A stretch of 64,000 bases of DNA from Methyloversatilis sp. RAC08 (GCF_001713355.1 NZ_CP016448.1:1488001-1552000), one strand, 5' to 3'; shown: positions 46,175-61,369, numbered from the stretch's first letter. Numbers and translations are program-made. Notes: a model not told the origin generated them from the sequence alone.

Positions 46175-48001
46175 TCACACGGTGAATTCGGAGATCAATC
46201 TTACCAGCGTGTCGCCGTAGCGCTCGATCTTGCGGCCACCGAAACCGGCGATGTCGGCCAGCTCGTCGCAGTCAGCCGGCCGGTTGCGCGCCAGTTCGAT
46301 CAGCGTGCTGTCGTGCAGGATGACGTAGGCCGGCACCGACTGGGTACGCGCCTCGTCGAGGCGCCATGCTTTCAATGCGGCAAGCAGGTCGGCATCAACG
46401 CCTTCCGTCGAGATCGGAGCGGCCGCCCGACTGCGTCGTGCGCCGGAGTCCTTCACACGCTCGACGATGCGCCGCATCGTCACCTTCTGTTCGCCGCGCA
46501 GCACCGGGCGGGCGGCGTCGGTGAGCACGAGGGCACCAAAGGATTCCTGATCGACGCGCGCCAACCCGAGCGCCACCAACTGGCGGAACACGCTGCGCCA
46601 AAGGTTTTCGTCTTCCGCCTTGCCGATGCCATGCACCGACAGCTTGTCGTGGCCCCACTGACGGATGCGTTCGGTGTCCTTGCCGCGCAGCACGTCGATA
46701 AGATGGGTGGCGCCGAAGCGGTTGCCGGTGCGGTAGATGGTTGAGAGCGCCTTCTGCGATGCCACGGTGGCGTCCCAGGTTTCCGGAGGGTTCAGACAGT
46801 TGTCACAGTTGCCGCACGGCGCGCCCTGCTCGCCAAAATAGGCCAGCAGATGCACGCGCCGGCAGTGCGCGGTTTCACACAGCCCGAGCAGCGCATCAAG
46901 CTTGCTGCTCGAAATGCGTCGGAAGGCCTCATTGCCTTCCGACTGGTCGATGAAGCGACGCTGCTGCACCACATCGGCCAGACCGTAAGCCATCCAGGCG
47001 TCCGCCGCCGTGCCGTCGCGACCGGCCCGACCGGTTTCCTGGTAGTAGCCTTCGATCGAACGCGGCAGGTCGAGATGTGCGACGAAGCGAACGTCCGGCT
47101 TGTCGATGCCCATGCCGAACGCGATCGTGGCTACGACAACGATGCCCTCCTCGCGCTGGAAGCGCGCCTGATTGGCGGCACGTGCCTGGGTGTCCATGCC
47201 GGCATGGTAGGGCAGCGCATTCACACCCTGCGCAACCAGCCATTCGGCGGTTTCGTCCACCTTCTTGCGCGAGAGGCAGTAGACGATGCCTGCATCATCC
47301 GGATGCTCGGCGCGGATGAAACGCAGCAGTTGCTTGCGCGCGTCGTCCTTGTCCACGATGGTGTAGCGGATGTTCGGGCGATCGAAGCTGGACACGAACA
47401 CGCGCGAATCCTGCAACGCAAGCCGTTCGATGATTTCAGCACGGGTCGCCGGATCGGCGGTCGCGGTCAGCGCAATGCGCGGCACGTCGGGGAAGCGCTC
47501 GTGCAGCACCGACAGCTGCAGATATTCGGGACGGAAGTCATGCCCCCACTGCGCGACGCAATGGGCTTCGTCAATGGCGAAAAGGGCCGGTCGGATGTGG
47601 CTCAGCAGATCGAGGCAGCGCGGCGTGTTCAGCCGCTCGGGCGCGACGTACAGCAGGTCGAGCGTGCCGTCGAGCAGACGTCGCTCGACGTCGCGTACCT
47701 GATTGAGGTCGAGCGTGGAATTGAGGAAGGCGGCGCGCACTCCGAGCAGCGTCAGCGCCGCCACCTGATCCTGCATCAGCGCGATCAGCGGTGACACCAC
47801 CACTGCCGTTCCCGGTCGCAGCAGCGCCGGAACCTGGTAGCAAAGTGATTTGCCGCCGCCGGTGGGCATCAGTACCAGTGCGTCCCCACCGCCAGCGACA
47901 TGTTCGACGATGTCGCCCTGGGCCCCGCGGAAACCGGGATGACCGAACACGTCCTTCAGGACGCGCAGCGCGCTTTCACGCATCACGTTGCGCCCGGTCA
48001 C
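46175..48001 (-). CDS. recQ: ATP-dependent DNA helicase RecQ
   Basis: 608 residues. Helicase motifs are MPTGGGKSLCYQ (Walker A), DEAHCVAQWGHDFRPEY (motif II), and GRAGRDG (motif VI). The zinc cluster is CETAHCRRVHLL ... CGNCDNC, followed by the RQC winged helix and a C-terminal HRDC domain. It unwinds DNA in recombination and replication-fork repair. I took the GTG at 47999-48001; an ATG six codons later (MRESALRVLKD) is equally plausible and neither has a strong ribosome site. Confidence 0.95.
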   Translation of the reverse strand: MTGRNVMRESALRVLKDVFGHPGFRGAQGDIVEHVAGGGDALVLMPTGGGKSLCYQVPALLRPGTAVVVSPLIALMQDQVAALTLLGVRAAFLNSTLDLNQVRDVERRLLDGTLDLLYVAPERLNTPRCLDLLSHIRPALFAIDEAHCVAQWGHDFRPEYLQLSVLHERFPDVPRIALTATADPATRAEIIERLALQDSRVFVSSFDRPNIRYTIVDKDDARKQLLRFIRAEHPDDAGIVYCLSRKKVDETAEWLVAQGVNALPYHAGMDTQARAANQARFQREEGIVVVATIAFGMGIDKPDVRFVAHLDLPRSIEGYYQETGRAGRDGTAADAWMAYGLADVVQQRRFIDQSEGNEAFRRISSSKLDALLGLCETAHCRRVHLLAYFGEQGAPCGNCDNCLNPPETWDATVASQKALSTIYRTGNRFGATHLIDVLRGKDTERIRQWGHDKLSVHGIGKAEDENLWRSVFRQLVALGLARVDQESFGALVLTDAARPVLRGEQKVTMRRIVERVKDSGARRSRAAAPISTEGVDADLLAALKAWRLDEARTQSVPAYVILHDSTLIELARNRPADCDELADIAGFGGRKIERYGDTLVRLISEFTV

Positions 48002-48045
48002 CGTCGGCTCGCAGCCCCAGCATCAGCATCGCCCGAACGCGACCT

Positions 48046-49638
48046 TCAGCGCGAACCCGAGCGGTTGCGCGGCGAAAACAGCGCCGGCGCCTGCGGACGG
48101 CGCGCATCGCCGCGACGGGCATCGCCCGCACGCGGCATCACATTGCCATTCACTTCGCGCGGCGCGGCGGCAGCCGGCTGGATGCGGTTGCCGCGGTTGT
48201 CATCGTCGTCATCATGCGCACGCGCGGGTGCGCGGTTACCGCTACCGCCATTGCCAGCCCCCGACGCACGACCTCCTGCATTGCCGTTGCGCGGTGCGCC
48301 ACCGCCCGGGCCGCGACCGGCTCCACGCGGTGCCGGAGCCCCGCCTGCAGCCTTGGGCTGAGCGGCACGCGCCGGACGTTCACCATTGGCGCGCGGCGCA
48401 TTGCCTGCGACCGGTTTGCGACGCGGAGAGTCGGTGTTGCGCGCACCGCGGCCCGGCGGACGAGGGCCGCGGTCCGGTTCCTCGACCACGATGCCGGGCA
48501 CGAATCCTTCAGCGGTCGCTTTGGGAATCGCCTGGCGAGTGACCTTTTCGATCGCGCTCAACAGCTTGACCTCTTCACGATCCACAAGAGACACCGCGGA
48601 GCCGCTGGCGCCGGCACGGCCGGTGCGGCCGATGCGGTGCACATAATCTTCCGGCACGCTGGGCAGTTCGAAATTGACGACGTGCGGCAACTGGTCGATG
48701 TCCAGTCCGCGCGCAGCGATGTCTGTCGCGACCAGCACGCGCAGCGAATTGCTCTTGAAATCGGCCAGCGCTCGCGTACGCGCGTTCTGACTTTTGTTGC
48801 CGTGGATCGCCAGCGCACTGATGCCCTGCTTGTCGAGCTGTTCGGCCAACCGGTTGGCGCCATGCTTGGTGCGCGTGAACACAAGCACCTGTGTCCATTC
48901 GCCCGTATTGATCAAATGTGCAAGCAGATGGCGCTTCTGCTTCTGTTCCACCATGTAGACGCTCTGATCCACACGCTCGGCGGTCGTGTTGCGTGGCGCG
49001 ACCTCGACCTCGGCGGCATTGTTCAGCAGGCCATGCGCCAGCTCGCGGATCTCCGGCGAGAAGGTGGCCGAAAAAAGCAGCGTCTGGCGGGTCTTCGGCA
49101 ATGCGGCGATGACCTTGCGGATATCACGGATGAAACCCATGTCCAGCATGCGATCGGCTTCATCGAGCACGAAGATTTCAACGCCGGACAGATCCAGCGT
49201 CTTTTCGCCGAGGTGATCAAGCAGACGGCCAGGCGTCGCGACCAGAATGTCGACGCGCTGCTTCAGCCCCTGCAGCTGAGGATTCATGCCGACGCCACCG
49301 AAGATGACCATCGAGCGCATGCCGGCATGCACGCCGTAGGTGCGTACCGATTCCTCGACCTGGGCAGCCAGTTCGCGCGTCGGCGTGAGCACCAGAACGC
49401 GCGGGCGGCCAGGCGGAATCTTTGCCGGGCGGTTGATCAGCGTGTGCAGGATGGGCAGCGTAAATCCGGCGGTCTTTCCGGTACCCGTCTGCGCTGCGGC
49501 CAGCAGGTCGCGCCCTGCCATCACGAGCGGAATGGCCTTTTGTTGAATGGGGGTGGGTTGCGTGTAGCCCTCTTCCGAAATGGCGCGCAACAGCGGTTCA
49601 GCCAGGCCCAGCCCGGCGAAATCGACTTCAGTGTTCAA
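48046..49638 (-). CDS. rhlE: DEAD-box RNA helicase RhlE
   Basis: 530 residues from a TTG at 49636-49638, preceded by GGAG at about six bases. The frame is open to 49683 but lacks a ribosome site there. Motifs: Q-motif [32 protein letters not shown], and [10 protein letters not shown]. The C-terminal 150 residues are low complexity, rich in Arg, Gly, Ala and Pro, as in RhlE/CsdA-type helicases that bind structured RNA. Three tandem hairpins lie in the leader (49715-49772). Ribosome assembly and cold response are the known roles of the family. Confidence 0.94.
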   Translation of the reverse strand: MNTEVDFAGLGLAEPLLRAISEEGYTQPTPIQQKAIPLVMAGRDLLAAAQTGTGKTAGFTLPILHTLINRPAKIPPGRPRVLVLTPTRELAAQVEESVRTYGVHAGMRSMVIFGGVGMNPQLQGLKQRVDILVATPGRLLDHLGEKTLDLSGVEIFVLDEADRMLDMGFIRDIRKVIAALPKTRQTLLFSATFSPEIRELAHGLLNNAAEVEVAPRNTTAERVDQSVYMVEQKQKRHLLAHLINTGEWTQVLVFTRTKHGANRLAEQLDKQGISALAIHGNKSQNARTRALADFKSNSLRVLVATDIAARGLDIDQLPHVVNFELPSVPEDYVHRIGRTGRAGASGSAVSLVDREEVKLLSAIEKVTRQAIPKATAEGFVPGIVVEEPDRGPRPPGRGARNTDSPRRKPVAGNAPRANGERPARAAQPKAAGGAPAPRGAGRGPGGGAPRNGNAGGRASGAGNGGSGNRAPARAHDDDDDNRGNRIQPAAAAPREVNGNVMPRAGDARRGDARRPQAPALFSPRNRSGSR

Positions 49639-49714
49639 ACAGATCTCCAGCGACGGCCCGTCGCTCAAGCTGAGTGACACCAATACAGGCAGACAAATGA
49701 GTGACTTCCAGTGG

Positions 49715-49772
49715 GGAGGCGGGTGCCTCCTGTCGTCAGTGTGACGACGGAAGGTGCCTATTGGTTAGGCAC
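49715..49772 (-). promoter_or_regulatory. Triple-hairpin leader upstream of rhlE
   Basis: Three perfect hairpins follow one another: GGAGGC/GCCTCC at 49715-49730, GTCGTCA/TGACGAC at 49732-49748 and GTGCCTA/TAGGCAC at 49754-49772, with loops of 4, 3 and 5 bases. They lie 77-134 bases before the chosen start, in what should be the rhlE 5' untranslated region. Confidence 0.6.
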
Positions 49773-49831
49773 AAGCAGAGTGTACAGGGCTTCCGGGCGG
49801 AAGTCTTGCATTGCTGCACACGGCAACCGTT

Positions 49832-50620
49832 TCATCCGGCGGTTCGGTGAGCGAGCAGATGATCGATCGTCGCCGCGGCAAGAGCGAAGCCGAATCCGCC
49901 TGTGACGCAGACGCTGGAGCCGTACCCGGCACAGTTCAGCCCGTGCGGCGCGCTTCCGGTATCGCAGTTCTGCGCTTCAGGGCGACGCATCGACTCTGGC
50001 GAGAACACGACGTCGATGCCGAATGACGCCTTGTCGGGCAAGTTCATCTGCCCGCTCTTGCGCAGCAGCTGCCGTACGCGTGCCAGGAGTGCATCGCCTT
50101 GTGCGGCCGCGAGATCGGCGCATCGGATGCGCGTGGGATCAGTACGCCCTCCCGCAGCCCCCGCCATGAACAGCCGGATGCGCATCGCGTGGCAGTGCAG
50201 CCCCATGGCAACCTTGGCCGACACCTGATCGGTGCAGTCAATGACTGCATCGTACTGCGCCCCAAGCACCTCGGCCGCATTGTCCGGAGACACGAAATCC
50301 TCGATTGTCGTTACGACGCAAGCTGGATTGATGGCGCTGATACGTTGCGCCATGGCTTCGGTCTTGGCCATGCCAAGCGTCGGAACAAGCGCCTGGATCT
50401 GGCGGTTGATGTTTGATTCGGCAACGTGATCAAGATCTGCGAGGGCGATACGACCAATGCCGCTTCGGGCGAGCGCTTCCGTTGCCCATGAACCGACTCC
50501 GCCGATGCCGACGACAAGTACGGCAGCGCGTTCGAGCGCTGCATGCGCTCCGCGGCCATGCAGCCGGTCAACACCGGAGAAAGCGCGAGGTGTTTCGCGT
50601 TCGTCGTGAGTTGAATTCAT
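49832..50620 (-). CDS. tcdA: tRNA threonylcarbamoyladenosine dehydratase
   Basis: 262 residues of the E1/ThiF-MoeB fold. ATP-binding motif VVGIGGVGSWATEAL, catalytic region ESNINRQ, and VIDCTDQVSAK match TcdA (CsdL). TcdA cyclises the t6A modification of tRNA. It stands between rhlE and the rRNA operon terminator, on the minus strand. The start ATG at 50618-50620 is plausible; upstream sequence is AT-rich. Confidence 0.93.
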   Translation of the reverse strand: MNSTHDERETPRAFSGVDRLHGRGAHAALERAAVLVVGIGGVGSWATEALARSGIGRIALADLDHVAESNINRQIQALVPTLGMAKTEAMAQRISAINPACVVTTIEDFVSPDNAAEVLGAQYDAVIDCTDQVSAKVAMGLHCHAMRIRLFMAGAAGGRTDPTRIRCADLAAAQGDALLARVRQLLRKSGQMNLPDKASFGIDVVFSPESMRRPEAQNCDTGSAPHGLNCAGYGSSVCVTGGFGFALAAATIDHLLAHRTAG

Positions 50621-50707
50621 GGGAGCGCAATCATGATTTCGCTCTGTTCGAAGGGGGTGGTGTAGGAAGGGGTTTGTTTTGATGCAGTTTCGCTGTTTGC
50701 AAACACG

Positions 50708-50741
50708 AACGCCCGATCACGTTGTTTTGTGATCGGGCGTT
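50708..50741 (-). terminator. rRNA operon terminator
   Basis: A 13-bp perfect stem (CGCCCGATCAC type arms, 50708-50720 and 50729-50741) follows the 5S gene, with the loop between. The T-run after the stem on the minus strand is short (CGTGTTT), so termination may be weak; it would still protect tcdA from rRNA transcription. Confidence 0.7.
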
Positions 50742-50760
50742 TTGTGTTGGAGCGTAGGGT

Positions 50761-50877
50761 AGCCTGGCACTGACCTACTTTCGCGAGCGTAGTACTCACT
50801 ATCATTGGCGCGGCTGCGTTTCACGGTCCTGTTCGGGATGGGAAGGGGTGGTTCCACAGCGCTATGTGCACCAGGCT
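50761..50877 (-). rRNA. 5S ribosomal RNA
   Basis: 117 nt on the minus strand. The terminal helix is AGCCTGG (50871-50877 complement) pairing with CCAGGCT at the other end. Internal CCCATCCCGAAC and GGTAGTGAG-like helices match betaproteobacterial 5S. It is the last gene of the operon. Confidence 0.93.
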
Positions 50878-50993
50878 GAAGCTTGTCATGGAGGGGTTTT
50901 GGCCCGCCATGTGGAAGAAGTAAAGGATGGTGTGATTGTGCGCGAGGCACTTTTGAATTTGATGTATAGCCGCGGTGTTGAACACACGGTTAT

Positions 50994-53882
<2,889 letters not shown>

Positions 53883-54181
53883 TATAACGCTGTGCTCGAC
53901 TTGCGTCTTGCGCCACGTTACAGATCATTCTCAAGCGCTCGCGCTATCAATCCCGCCGCTGGTTCAAAGTGGCGGGACGATGCAATCACTACCCATGAGA
54001 TGCCGACGCGGTTGAAACGCCGACATCCCTTTACTTCTTCCAAATTTTTAAAGATCAAGATTCCATGCACCCTTGCGGGTGAGGTCTGGACAGTATTTCT
54101 ACATTCCACGCCTCACACTCAAATGCACATCAAGCAACAGCAGACACTGACCACCCGGTAACCGTCTGAACAACCAGTTTG
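53883..54181 (-). other. 23S-tRNA spacer with boxA-like antitermination element
   Basis: The 299-base spacer has no gene. On the minus strand TGATCTTTAAAA at 54046-54057 resembles boxA. It probably also carries the RNase III processing stem of 23S; I did not resolve that stem. Confidence 0.5.
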
Positions 54182-54257
54182 TGGTGGAGGATGACGGGAT
54201 CGAACCGACGACCCCCTGCTTGCAAAGCAGGTGCTCTCCCAGCTGAGCTAATCCCCC
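54182..54257 (-). tRNA. tRNA-Ala (anticodon TGC)
   Basis: 76 nt with encoded CCA. Acceptor GGGGGAT pairs with ATCCTCC (one G-T type pair). The anticodon loop TTTGCAA in the CCTGC/GCAGG stem gives TGC. It is in the rRNA operon spacer, 29 bases from tRNA-Ile. Confidence 0.97.
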
Positions 54258-54286
54258 ATTACCGCGCAGTACTTCTGCAGGCAATC

Positions 54287-54363
54287 TGGTGGGTCTGGTT
54301 GGGTTCGAACCAACGACCCCCGCCTTATCAAGACGGTGCTCTAACCAGCTGAGCTACAGACCC
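54287..54363 (-). tRNA. tRNA-Ile (anticodon GAT)
   Basis: 77 nt with encoded CCA. Acceptor GGGTCTG pairs with CAGACCC. The anticodon loop TTGATAA gives GAT. It is the first tRNA after 16S. Confidence 0.97.
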
Positions 54364-54486
54364 GGTAATCCCAGGGTCGGGTGCTCACACTGCGAACTCA
54401 TCACGATTTACCGTAACTTGCCCGAGCTCCTTGCCCTTGTTGCTTGAAACAGCCGATAGGTTGTGGACACGACACGATTGTGACTC

Positions 54487-56023
<1,537 letters not shown>

Positions 56024-56197
56024 ATTCCCAAAACTCAACAGAATTCACAGGTATAAGCTTTCGCTTAAAACCTTTGATTCGTATGAGCACTTCAATTTAG
56101 TTGTCATGCGTATTTCCATCGCCCCAGGTCTCCCCGAAACGACATCTACACGCCGTTACAACCATGCCGTGCCCACACCTATCGGCTGTTTGTGTTT

Positions 56198-56207
56198 TTA
56201 AAGAGCT
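56198..56207 (-). promoter_or_regulatory. boxA antitermination element in rrn leader
   Basis: AGCTCTTTAA on the minus strand matches boxA. It lies about 30 bases after the P1 -10 element, in the 16S leader; the leader otherwise has no gene. Confidence 0.6.
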
Positions 56208-56233
56208 TCGCTGCTGAGCAACGAGAGGTGCGC

Positions 56234-56261
56234 ATTCTACGGATTATCGAAAGGCCGTCAA
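56234..56261 (-). promoter_or_regulatory. rRNA operon P1 promoter
   Basis: On the minus strand TTGACG (56256-56261) and TAGAAT (56234-56239) are spaced by 16 bases. Upstream A/T-rich sequence (runs of A near 56265-56295) fits an UP element. The discriminator GCGCACC after the -10 is GC-rich, as in ppGpp-controlled stable-RNA promoters, and SpoT is encoded in this window. Confidence 0.8.
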
Positions 56262-56373
56262 TACCTTTTTGAAAGAATCCTGAAGATTTTTTGCACTGCA
56301 CCCAGACCGAGCAGATGCAGCACGACAGACGTATAAAATTCTCCCGCGCGATCAGCGGGCTACCCGCTCGATG

Positions 56374-57573
56374 CTAGCCAACAATGATCCTGCAGAATTT
56401 CCGCTTGCCGACCTGCGCCACCACGTTTGCACCCGGTGAAAGCAACAGGCCGCGATCAGAAACCTTCTCGCCGTCGAGACGCACACCGCCTTGCTCGATC
56501 ATGCGCAACGCTTCCGAAGTCGTTCCCGTGAGCCCGGCGGACTTCAATGCCTGAGCAATCGGCAAACCGGACGCCGGCGCCTGCAGCGTCACCTCCGGCA
56601 AATCATCTGGCACACCGCCCTGCCGGAACCGGGTTTCGAAGTCCTGCAGCGCCGCATCAGCCGCGGGCGCGCCATGGAATCGCGCGACGATCTCCTGCGC
56701 AAGCATCACTTTCGCGTCGCGCGGATTGCGGCCCGCCCGAGTCTCGTCCCGCAGCGCCTCAATCTCGGTGCTGCTGCGGAAAGACAGCAACTCGAAATAG
56801 CGCCACATCAGCGTATCTGACACCGACATCACTTTGCCGAAGATCTCGTTCGGCGGCTCGGATACACCGATGTAGTTGCCGAGGGACTTGGACATCTTGT
56901 TGACGCCGTCCAGCCCTTCAAGCAGCGGCATCATGAGTACGACCTGCGGCGGCTGTCCATATTGCTTCTGTAGCTCGCGCCCCATCAGCAGATTGAACTT
57001 CTGATCGGTCCCTCCGAGCTCCACATCGGCCTTCAATGCGACCGAGTCATAGCCCTGGCATAGCGGGTACAGGAATTCGTGGATGGCAATCGGCTGATTG
57101 CCGGCATAACGCTTGGCAAAGTCGTCGCGCTCGAGCATTCGGGCCACTGTATGACGCGAAGCGAGGCGGATCATGCCGTCGGCGCCCAGGTCGTTCATCC
57201 AGGTCGAATTGAACACAACCTCCATGCGCGCGGGGTCGAGTATCTTTCCGACTTGATCCTGATATGTACGGGCATTCACGAGCACCTGCTCACGGCTGAG
57301 CGGAGGGCGGGTCGCATTCTTGCCGGTCGGATCACCGATCGAGCCGGTGAAGTCGCCGATCAGAAACAGGATGTGGTGGCCGAGATCCTGAAAGTGCTTC
57401 AGCTTGTTCAGCAGAACAGTGTGCCCAAGGTGCAGGTCCGGTGCTGTAGGATCAAAGCCCGCCTTGACCCGCAGAGGGCGCCCGGTCTTCAGCTTTTCGA
57501 CAAGATCGGCTTCGGGCAACAACTCTTCCACGCCGCGCTTGATCCATTGCAACGCGTGTTCGACATCTGACAT
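56374..57573 (-). CDS. tyrS: Tyrosyl-tRNA synthetase
   Basis: 399 residues from the ATG at 57571-57573 ([14 protein letters not shown]). Class I signature motifs are HLGH (in [10 protein letters not shown]) and KMSKS (NKMSKSLGN). A C-terminal S4 RNA-binding domain has [15 protein letters not shown]. It charges tRNA-Tyr. It is divergent from anmK; the long open frame beyond 57573 is not family-like. Confidence 0.96.
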   Translation of the reverse strand: MSDVEHALQWIKRGVEELLPEADLVEKLKTGRPLRVKAGFDPTAPDLHLGHTVLLNKLKHFQDLGHHILFLIGDFTGSIGDPTGKNATRPPLSREQVLVNARTYQDQVGKILDPARMEVVFNSTWMNDLGADGMIRLASRHTVARMLERDDFAKRYAGNQPIAIHEFLYPLCQGYDSVALKADVELGGTDQKFNLLMGRELQKQYGQPPQVVLMMPLLEGLDGVNKMSKSLGNYIGVSEPPNEIFGKVMSVSDTLMWRYFELLSFRSSTEIEALRDETRAGRNPRDAKVMLAQEIVARFHGAPAADAALQDFETRFRQGGVPDDLPEVTLQAPASGLPIAQALKSAGLTGTTSEALRMIEQGGVRLDGEKVSDRGLLLSPGANVVAQVGKRKFCRIIVG

Positions 57574-57681
57574 GACTGTACTCCGGGTATCCAGGAATGC
57601 CGACCGCCCCACAACAGGCGGGCCGACATGCAAATCGCGCGATGGTATAGCAAGCACGGGACCGCGCCGACGGGAGAGATC

Positions 57682-58770
57682 ATGAAGGAGCTGTTCATTG
57701 GAATCATGTCGGGCACCAGCCTTGATGGCATTGATGCCGTAATGGCCGATTTTTCGGCTGAACGGCCTGCCCTGCTGGCGCACGCACACCAGCCCTACAC
57801 GAGCACGCTGCGCGAAGAACTCTCCGCATTGTGCGCGAGCGGGCCGGACGAAATACACCGATCGCAACGCGCAGCCATCGCGCTGGCTCACATCAGTGCC
57901 GAACTGGTCTCCGGGCTGCTCGCTGCTGCCGGGCTATCGACCAGAGACGTCAGCGCCATCGGCTGCCATGGCCAGACCGTCCGGCACATACCAGCCGAGG
58001 GCTACACACTGCAGATCAACGCGCCTTCGCTGCTGGCCGAACTGAGCGGGATTCCAGTGGTCGCCGATTTCCGCACGCGCGATATAGCTGCGGGCGGACA
58101 AGGGGCACCGCTCGTGCCAGCGTTCCACGCTCACATGTTCTCTGATGCAATCCGATCGCGAGTGGTACTGAACATCGGTGGCATGTCGAACGTGACGCTG
58201 CTGGCGCCGGACGAACCGGTACGCGGATTCGATTGTGGCCCAGGCAATGTGCTGATGGACGGATGGATCGCGCGTGCGCGCGCGCTACCCTACGATTCTG
58301 ACGGCGCGTGGGCAGAAAGCGGGACGGTGGATCGGGAACTGCTTGATCACCTGATGTCGCATCCGTTTTTCGCGCGCCAGCCACCGAAGAGCTGCGGGCG
58401 CGAACAGTTCAACCTCGAGTGGCTGGATGCCTTCTTGACCGGCAGAGAACGCGCCGAAGATGTGCAGGCCACCCTGACCGAGCTGTCCGCGGTAACGGTG
58501 AGCCAGGCACTGGCTTGCGCCGGGTTCACCGCGGACGAGATCGCCGTGTGCGGTGGCGGAGCATTCAATGCCTTTCTCATGCACCGACTGCAGGCACATA
58601 CGTCAGCTGAGGTCTTCAGCACTGCCCGCTGGGGCGTGGCGCCAGACAGCGTTGAAGCGCTCGCGTTTGCCTGGCTTGCCCGGCGCACCATGCGCGGCGA
58701 GGCAGGCAACGTTCCTGCCGTCACCGGCGCACGTGGCCCCCGGATACTGGGAGCCGTATGGCCGGCCTAG
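57682..58770 (+). CDS. anmK: Anhydro-N-acetylmuramic acid kinase
   Basis: 362 residues from the ATG at 57682 with GGGAGAG upstream. The N-terminal signature [14 protein letters not shown] is diagnostic, followed by [22 protein letters not shown] and [12 protein letters not shown]. It phosphorylates 1,6-anhydroMurNAc during recycling of cell-wall fragments. It converges on erpA. Confidence 0.95.
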   Translation: MKELFIGIMSGTSLDGIDAVMADFSAERPALLAHAHQPYTSTLREELSALCASGPDEIHRSQRAAIALAHISAELVSGLLAAAGLSTRDVSAIGCHGQTVRHIPAEGYTLQINAPSLLAELSGIPVVADFRTRDIAAGGQGAPLVPAFHAHMFSDAIRSRVVLNIGGMSNVTLLAPDEPVRGFDCGPGNVLMDGWIARARALPYDSDGAWAESGTVDRELLDHLMSHPFFARQPPKSCGREQFNLEWLDAFLTGRERAEDVQATLTELSAVTVSQALACAGFTADEIAVCGGGAFNAFLMHRLQAHTSAEVFSTARWGVAPDSVEALAFAWLARRTMRGEAGNVPAVTGARGPRILGAVWPA

Positions 58771-58786
58771 GAATCCGCCTGCAGAA

Positions 58787-59137
58787 TCAAACCGAGAAAG
58801 ACGATCCGCAGCCGCAGGTCGACGTCGCGTTCGGATTCTTGATCACGAACTGCGCACCTTCGAGACCTTCGCTGTAATCAATCTCTGCGCCGAGCAGATA
58901 CTGGTAGCTCATCGGATCGATCAACAGCGTCACACCATTCTTTTCAAGTGCAGTGTCGTCTTCGTTGGTCACTTCGTCGAACGTGAAGCCGTACTGGAAA
59001 CCGGAACATCCGCCACCCGACACGAAAACGCGCAGCTTCAGGTCAGGGTTGCCCTCTTCTAGGATCAGTTCCTGGACTTTGTTTGCCGCGCTATCGGAAA
59101 AAAGCAGCGGCATCGGCATTTCGGTCATTGCATTCAT
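58787..59137 (-). CDS. erpA: Iron-sulfur cluster insertion protein ErpA
   Basis: 116 residues of the A-type carrier family. Three cluster-binding cysteines are in [11 protein letters not shown] and STCGCGSSF near the C-terminus. It delivers Fe-S clusters, including to isoprenoid enzymes. An ATG at codon 4 (MTEMPMPLL) is an alternative start. It lies 47 bases after the bactofilin gene on the same strand. Confidence 0.95.
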   Translation of the reverse strand: MNAMTEMPMPLLFSDSAANKVQELILEEGNPDLKLRVFVSGGGCSGFQYGFTFDEVTNEDDTALEKNGVTLLIDPMSYQYLLGAEIDYSEGLEGAQFVIKNPNATSTCGCGSSFSV

Positions 59138-59184
59138 GTTTCGTCACTCCAAGGTTGCTGCGCTACAAGGCAGGTTCGTTCAAC

Positions 59185-59586
59185 TCAACTTCCGCTGGCC
59201 AATTTCAGCTCTATCGCACGCGGCGCTGCATTCTGATGTTCGAGCTGCCCCTTGACGATAGCACCAAGATGCACCTCCAGCCTGTTATAGACAACATCGC
59301 CCGAAATTCGTGCCTGCGGCTGAAGCTCGAGAAACTCGGACGAGACGATGGGCCCGTTGACAACACCATTTACCATGGCGTGGGTTACGGATACAGCACC
59401 TTCGATCCGCGCATGCTCGCTTAGCACCAGTGTGCTGGATTCATCTCCGTCAGCGCGTACATTGCCCGCCACCTCACCGTCTATGCGCAGACCACCGCGG
59501 AAATGCACGTCCCCTACCACTCGGGTACCCGCGCCGATCAGGCTGTCGATGCGGTTGCTGGGTTTCTTCGATTTCTTTCCGAACAT
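59185..59586 (-). CDS. Bactofilin (polymer-forming cytoskeletal protein)
   Basis: 133 residues with the DUF583 beta-helix core: LIGAGTRVVGDVHFRGGLRIDGEVAGNV and repeated short hydrophobic strands. Bactofilins form cytoskeletal polymers that position cell-envelope factors. The N-terminus is short and basic (KKSKKPSNRID). It follows the DUF6776 gene by 23 bases. Confidence 0.92.
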   Translation of the reverse strand: MFGKKSKKPSNRIDSLIGAGTRVVGDVHFRGGLRIDGEVAGNVRADGDESSTLVLSEHARIEGAVSVTHAMVNGVVNGPIVSSEFLELQPQARISGDVVYNRLEVHLGAIVKGQLEHQNAAPRAIELKLASGS

Positions 59587-59609
59587 GCCGTCCTCCGTGG
59601 GTTGCAGAT

Positions 59610-60371
59610 TCAGACCGCGGCCGTCGCGCGCGCCCTGATCTGTCCGTCCTGAACAAAGCGGGCTTCAATCGATTTCAGTCGCGCGCCGTCAGGCAGGGTA
59701 ATCACTCCGTCGACACGCTGGAAGTGCCTGAAGGCAACTCGGTGCGATGTATCGCCGGATTTGGGCGGAAATGTGATGTTAGCATCGTGCCCCTGTTGGT
59801 CAATTGTAGCAACGATCTCGTAGGCTCCAAGGGCGTCCCGATCGGGTTTGCCACCCTGGCGGATGATCAGCATGCGATAGCGATAGCGCCCGGCTTCGCC
59901 ATCGGGTTCGAGCACCAATCGGTTGATCTTGAAACCCTGCTCTGCGCCGGATGAACCGGCCAGATTTTCAAATACCAGCATGTCTTCGCGCAGGCGGCTG
60001 TTCTCGCTTTCCAGCGAGCGGATGCGAGACGTCAGCTGTTCCTGCGCGCTGCGCTCGATCTGCAACGTGCTGTGCGCTGCATCGGCCTGCTGACGTATAC
60101 CAGCCAGTTCGCCTTCCAGCATCGCTACGCGAGCGCGGAGCGATCGCGCCTCCGACTGCATGCCCGAAACGTCCAGACCCACCCAGCCGCGTCCGGCGTC
60201 AAAAATCACTTGCGCCAGCACAAGCGCAATCGCCACGACGCCCGTGACCGCAAGCACCTTGAGATACCAGGGCGCGTGGGAACGCACCGCAACCTGACGG
60301 GCTGCGATGCCGTGGCGCGAGCGCCAGCGACGCGCCTTTACGGCAAGACCGGTACGAGCTCTAGTCCACAC
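59610..60371 (-). CDS. DUF6776-type membrane protein
   Basis: 253 residues from a GTG at 60369-60371, overlapping argC by 34 bases. A single transmembrane helix ([23 protein letters not shown]) follows a basic cytoplasmic N-terminus. A coiled-coil stretch follows ([40 protein letters not shown]), then a beta-rich C-terminal domain. This fits DUF6776; function unknown. The overlap with argC makes the start uncertain: a later GTG near 60287 would remove it. Confidence 0.75.
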   Translation of the reverse strand: MWTRARTGLAVKARRWRSRHGIAARQVAVRSHAPWYLKVLAVTGVVAIALVLAQVIFDAGRGWVGLDVSGMQSEARSLRARVAMLEGELAGIRQQADAAHSTLQIERSAQEQLTSRIRSLESENSRLREDMLVFENLAGSSGAEQGFKINRLVLEPDGEAGRYRYRMLIIRQGGKPDRDALGAYEIVATIDQQGHDANITFPPKSGDTSHRVAFRHFQRVDGVITLPDGARLKSIEARFVQDGQIRARATAAV

Positions 60372-61369
60372 GACTCATCAAACCCGAACATCAGATTCAT
60401 GTTCTGCACCGCCTGTCCCGCAGCACCCTTCACGAGGTTGTCGATAACGCTGAGCACTACCACCGTATCGCCACCTTGCGGGCGATGCACAGCGATGCGG
60501 CAGGTGTTGGATGCGCGGACGGAACGCGTCTCGGGATGACTGCCCGTCGGCAGGACATCGACGAAACGCTCGTCGGCATAACGTTCTTCAAACAGCGCCT
60601 GCAGGTCACAGTCCTTTCGCAAGCGGCCATACAGGGTCGCGTGAATGCCGCGAATCAGTGGCGTCAGATGCGGCACGAAGGTCAGCCCGACTTCGTCGCC
60701 GGCAACATTGGAAAGCCCCTGCCGGATTTCCGGCAAGTGACGGTGGCCGGGTACGCCATAGGCCTTGAAATTATCCGATGCTTCGGCGAACAGCGTGTGT
60801 ACTTCCGCTTTGCGCCCCGCACCGGACACGCCCGACTTGGCGTCGGCGATGAGGCCTGCGGGATCGATCACACCCGCTTCGATCAATGGAATGAATCCGA
60901 GCTGCACTGCTGTCGGATAGCAACCAGGATTTGCGACGATGCGTGCAGAACGGATCCGCGCCCTGTTGACCTCGGGCAGACCATAGACTGCTTCAGCAAG
61001 GATGTCCGGGCAGGCGTGGGGCATACCGTACCATTTTTCCCAGATGGCCTCATCCTTGAGCCGGAAGTCCGCTGCGAGGTCGATCACCTTCACCCCTGCC
61101 GCCAGCAATGCCGGCACCTGCTGCATAGCAATTCCGTTCGGTGTGGCGAAGAACACCACATGGCAGTCTTCGAGCCCCGCCTCGACTGGGTCGGCAAAAC
61201 GCAGATCGACGTGCCCCCGCAAGCTTGGAAACATCTCGGACACGAGTTTGCCTGCATCGCCGCGAGAGGTGATCGCCTTCAATTCAACGCCTGGATGTCG
61301 CGCCAGCAGGCGCAGCAATTCGACACCCGTGTAACCCGTTCCACCGACGATACCAACCCGGATTGCCAC
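60338..61369 (-). CDS. argC: N-acetyl-gamma-glutamyl-phosphate reductase
   Basis: 343 residues. NADP-binding [17 protein letters not shown] at the N-terminus and the catalytic Cys in [13 protein letters not shown] identify Arg[10 protein letters not shown] follows. It makes N-acetylglutamate semialdehyde in arginine synthesis. It lies about 120 bases downstream of rpsI, after a terminator, and begins the argC-DUF6776-bactofilin-erpA series on the same strand. Confidence 0.96.
   Translation of the reverse strand: MAIRVGIVGGTGYTGVELLRLLARHPGVELKAITSRGDAGKLVSEMFPSLRGHVDLRFADPVEAGLEDCHVVFFATPNGIAMQQVPALLAAGVKVIDLAADFRLKDEAIWEKWYGMPHACPDILAEAVYGLPEVNRARIRSARIVANPGCYPTAVQLGFIPLIEAGVIDPAGLIADAKSGVSGAGRKAEVHTLFAEASDNFKAYGVPGHRHLPEIRQGLSNVAGDEVGLTFVPHLTPLIRGIHATLYGRLRKDCDLQALFEERYADERFVDVLPTGSHPETRSVRASNTCRIAVHRPQGGDTVVVLSVIDNLVKGAAGQAVQNMNLMFGFDESCGLELVPVLP

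Noticed and set aside
47791-49677. 628-codon plus-strand open frame opposite recQ and rhlE
   Set aside because: Antisense shadow of two well-supported helicase genes.
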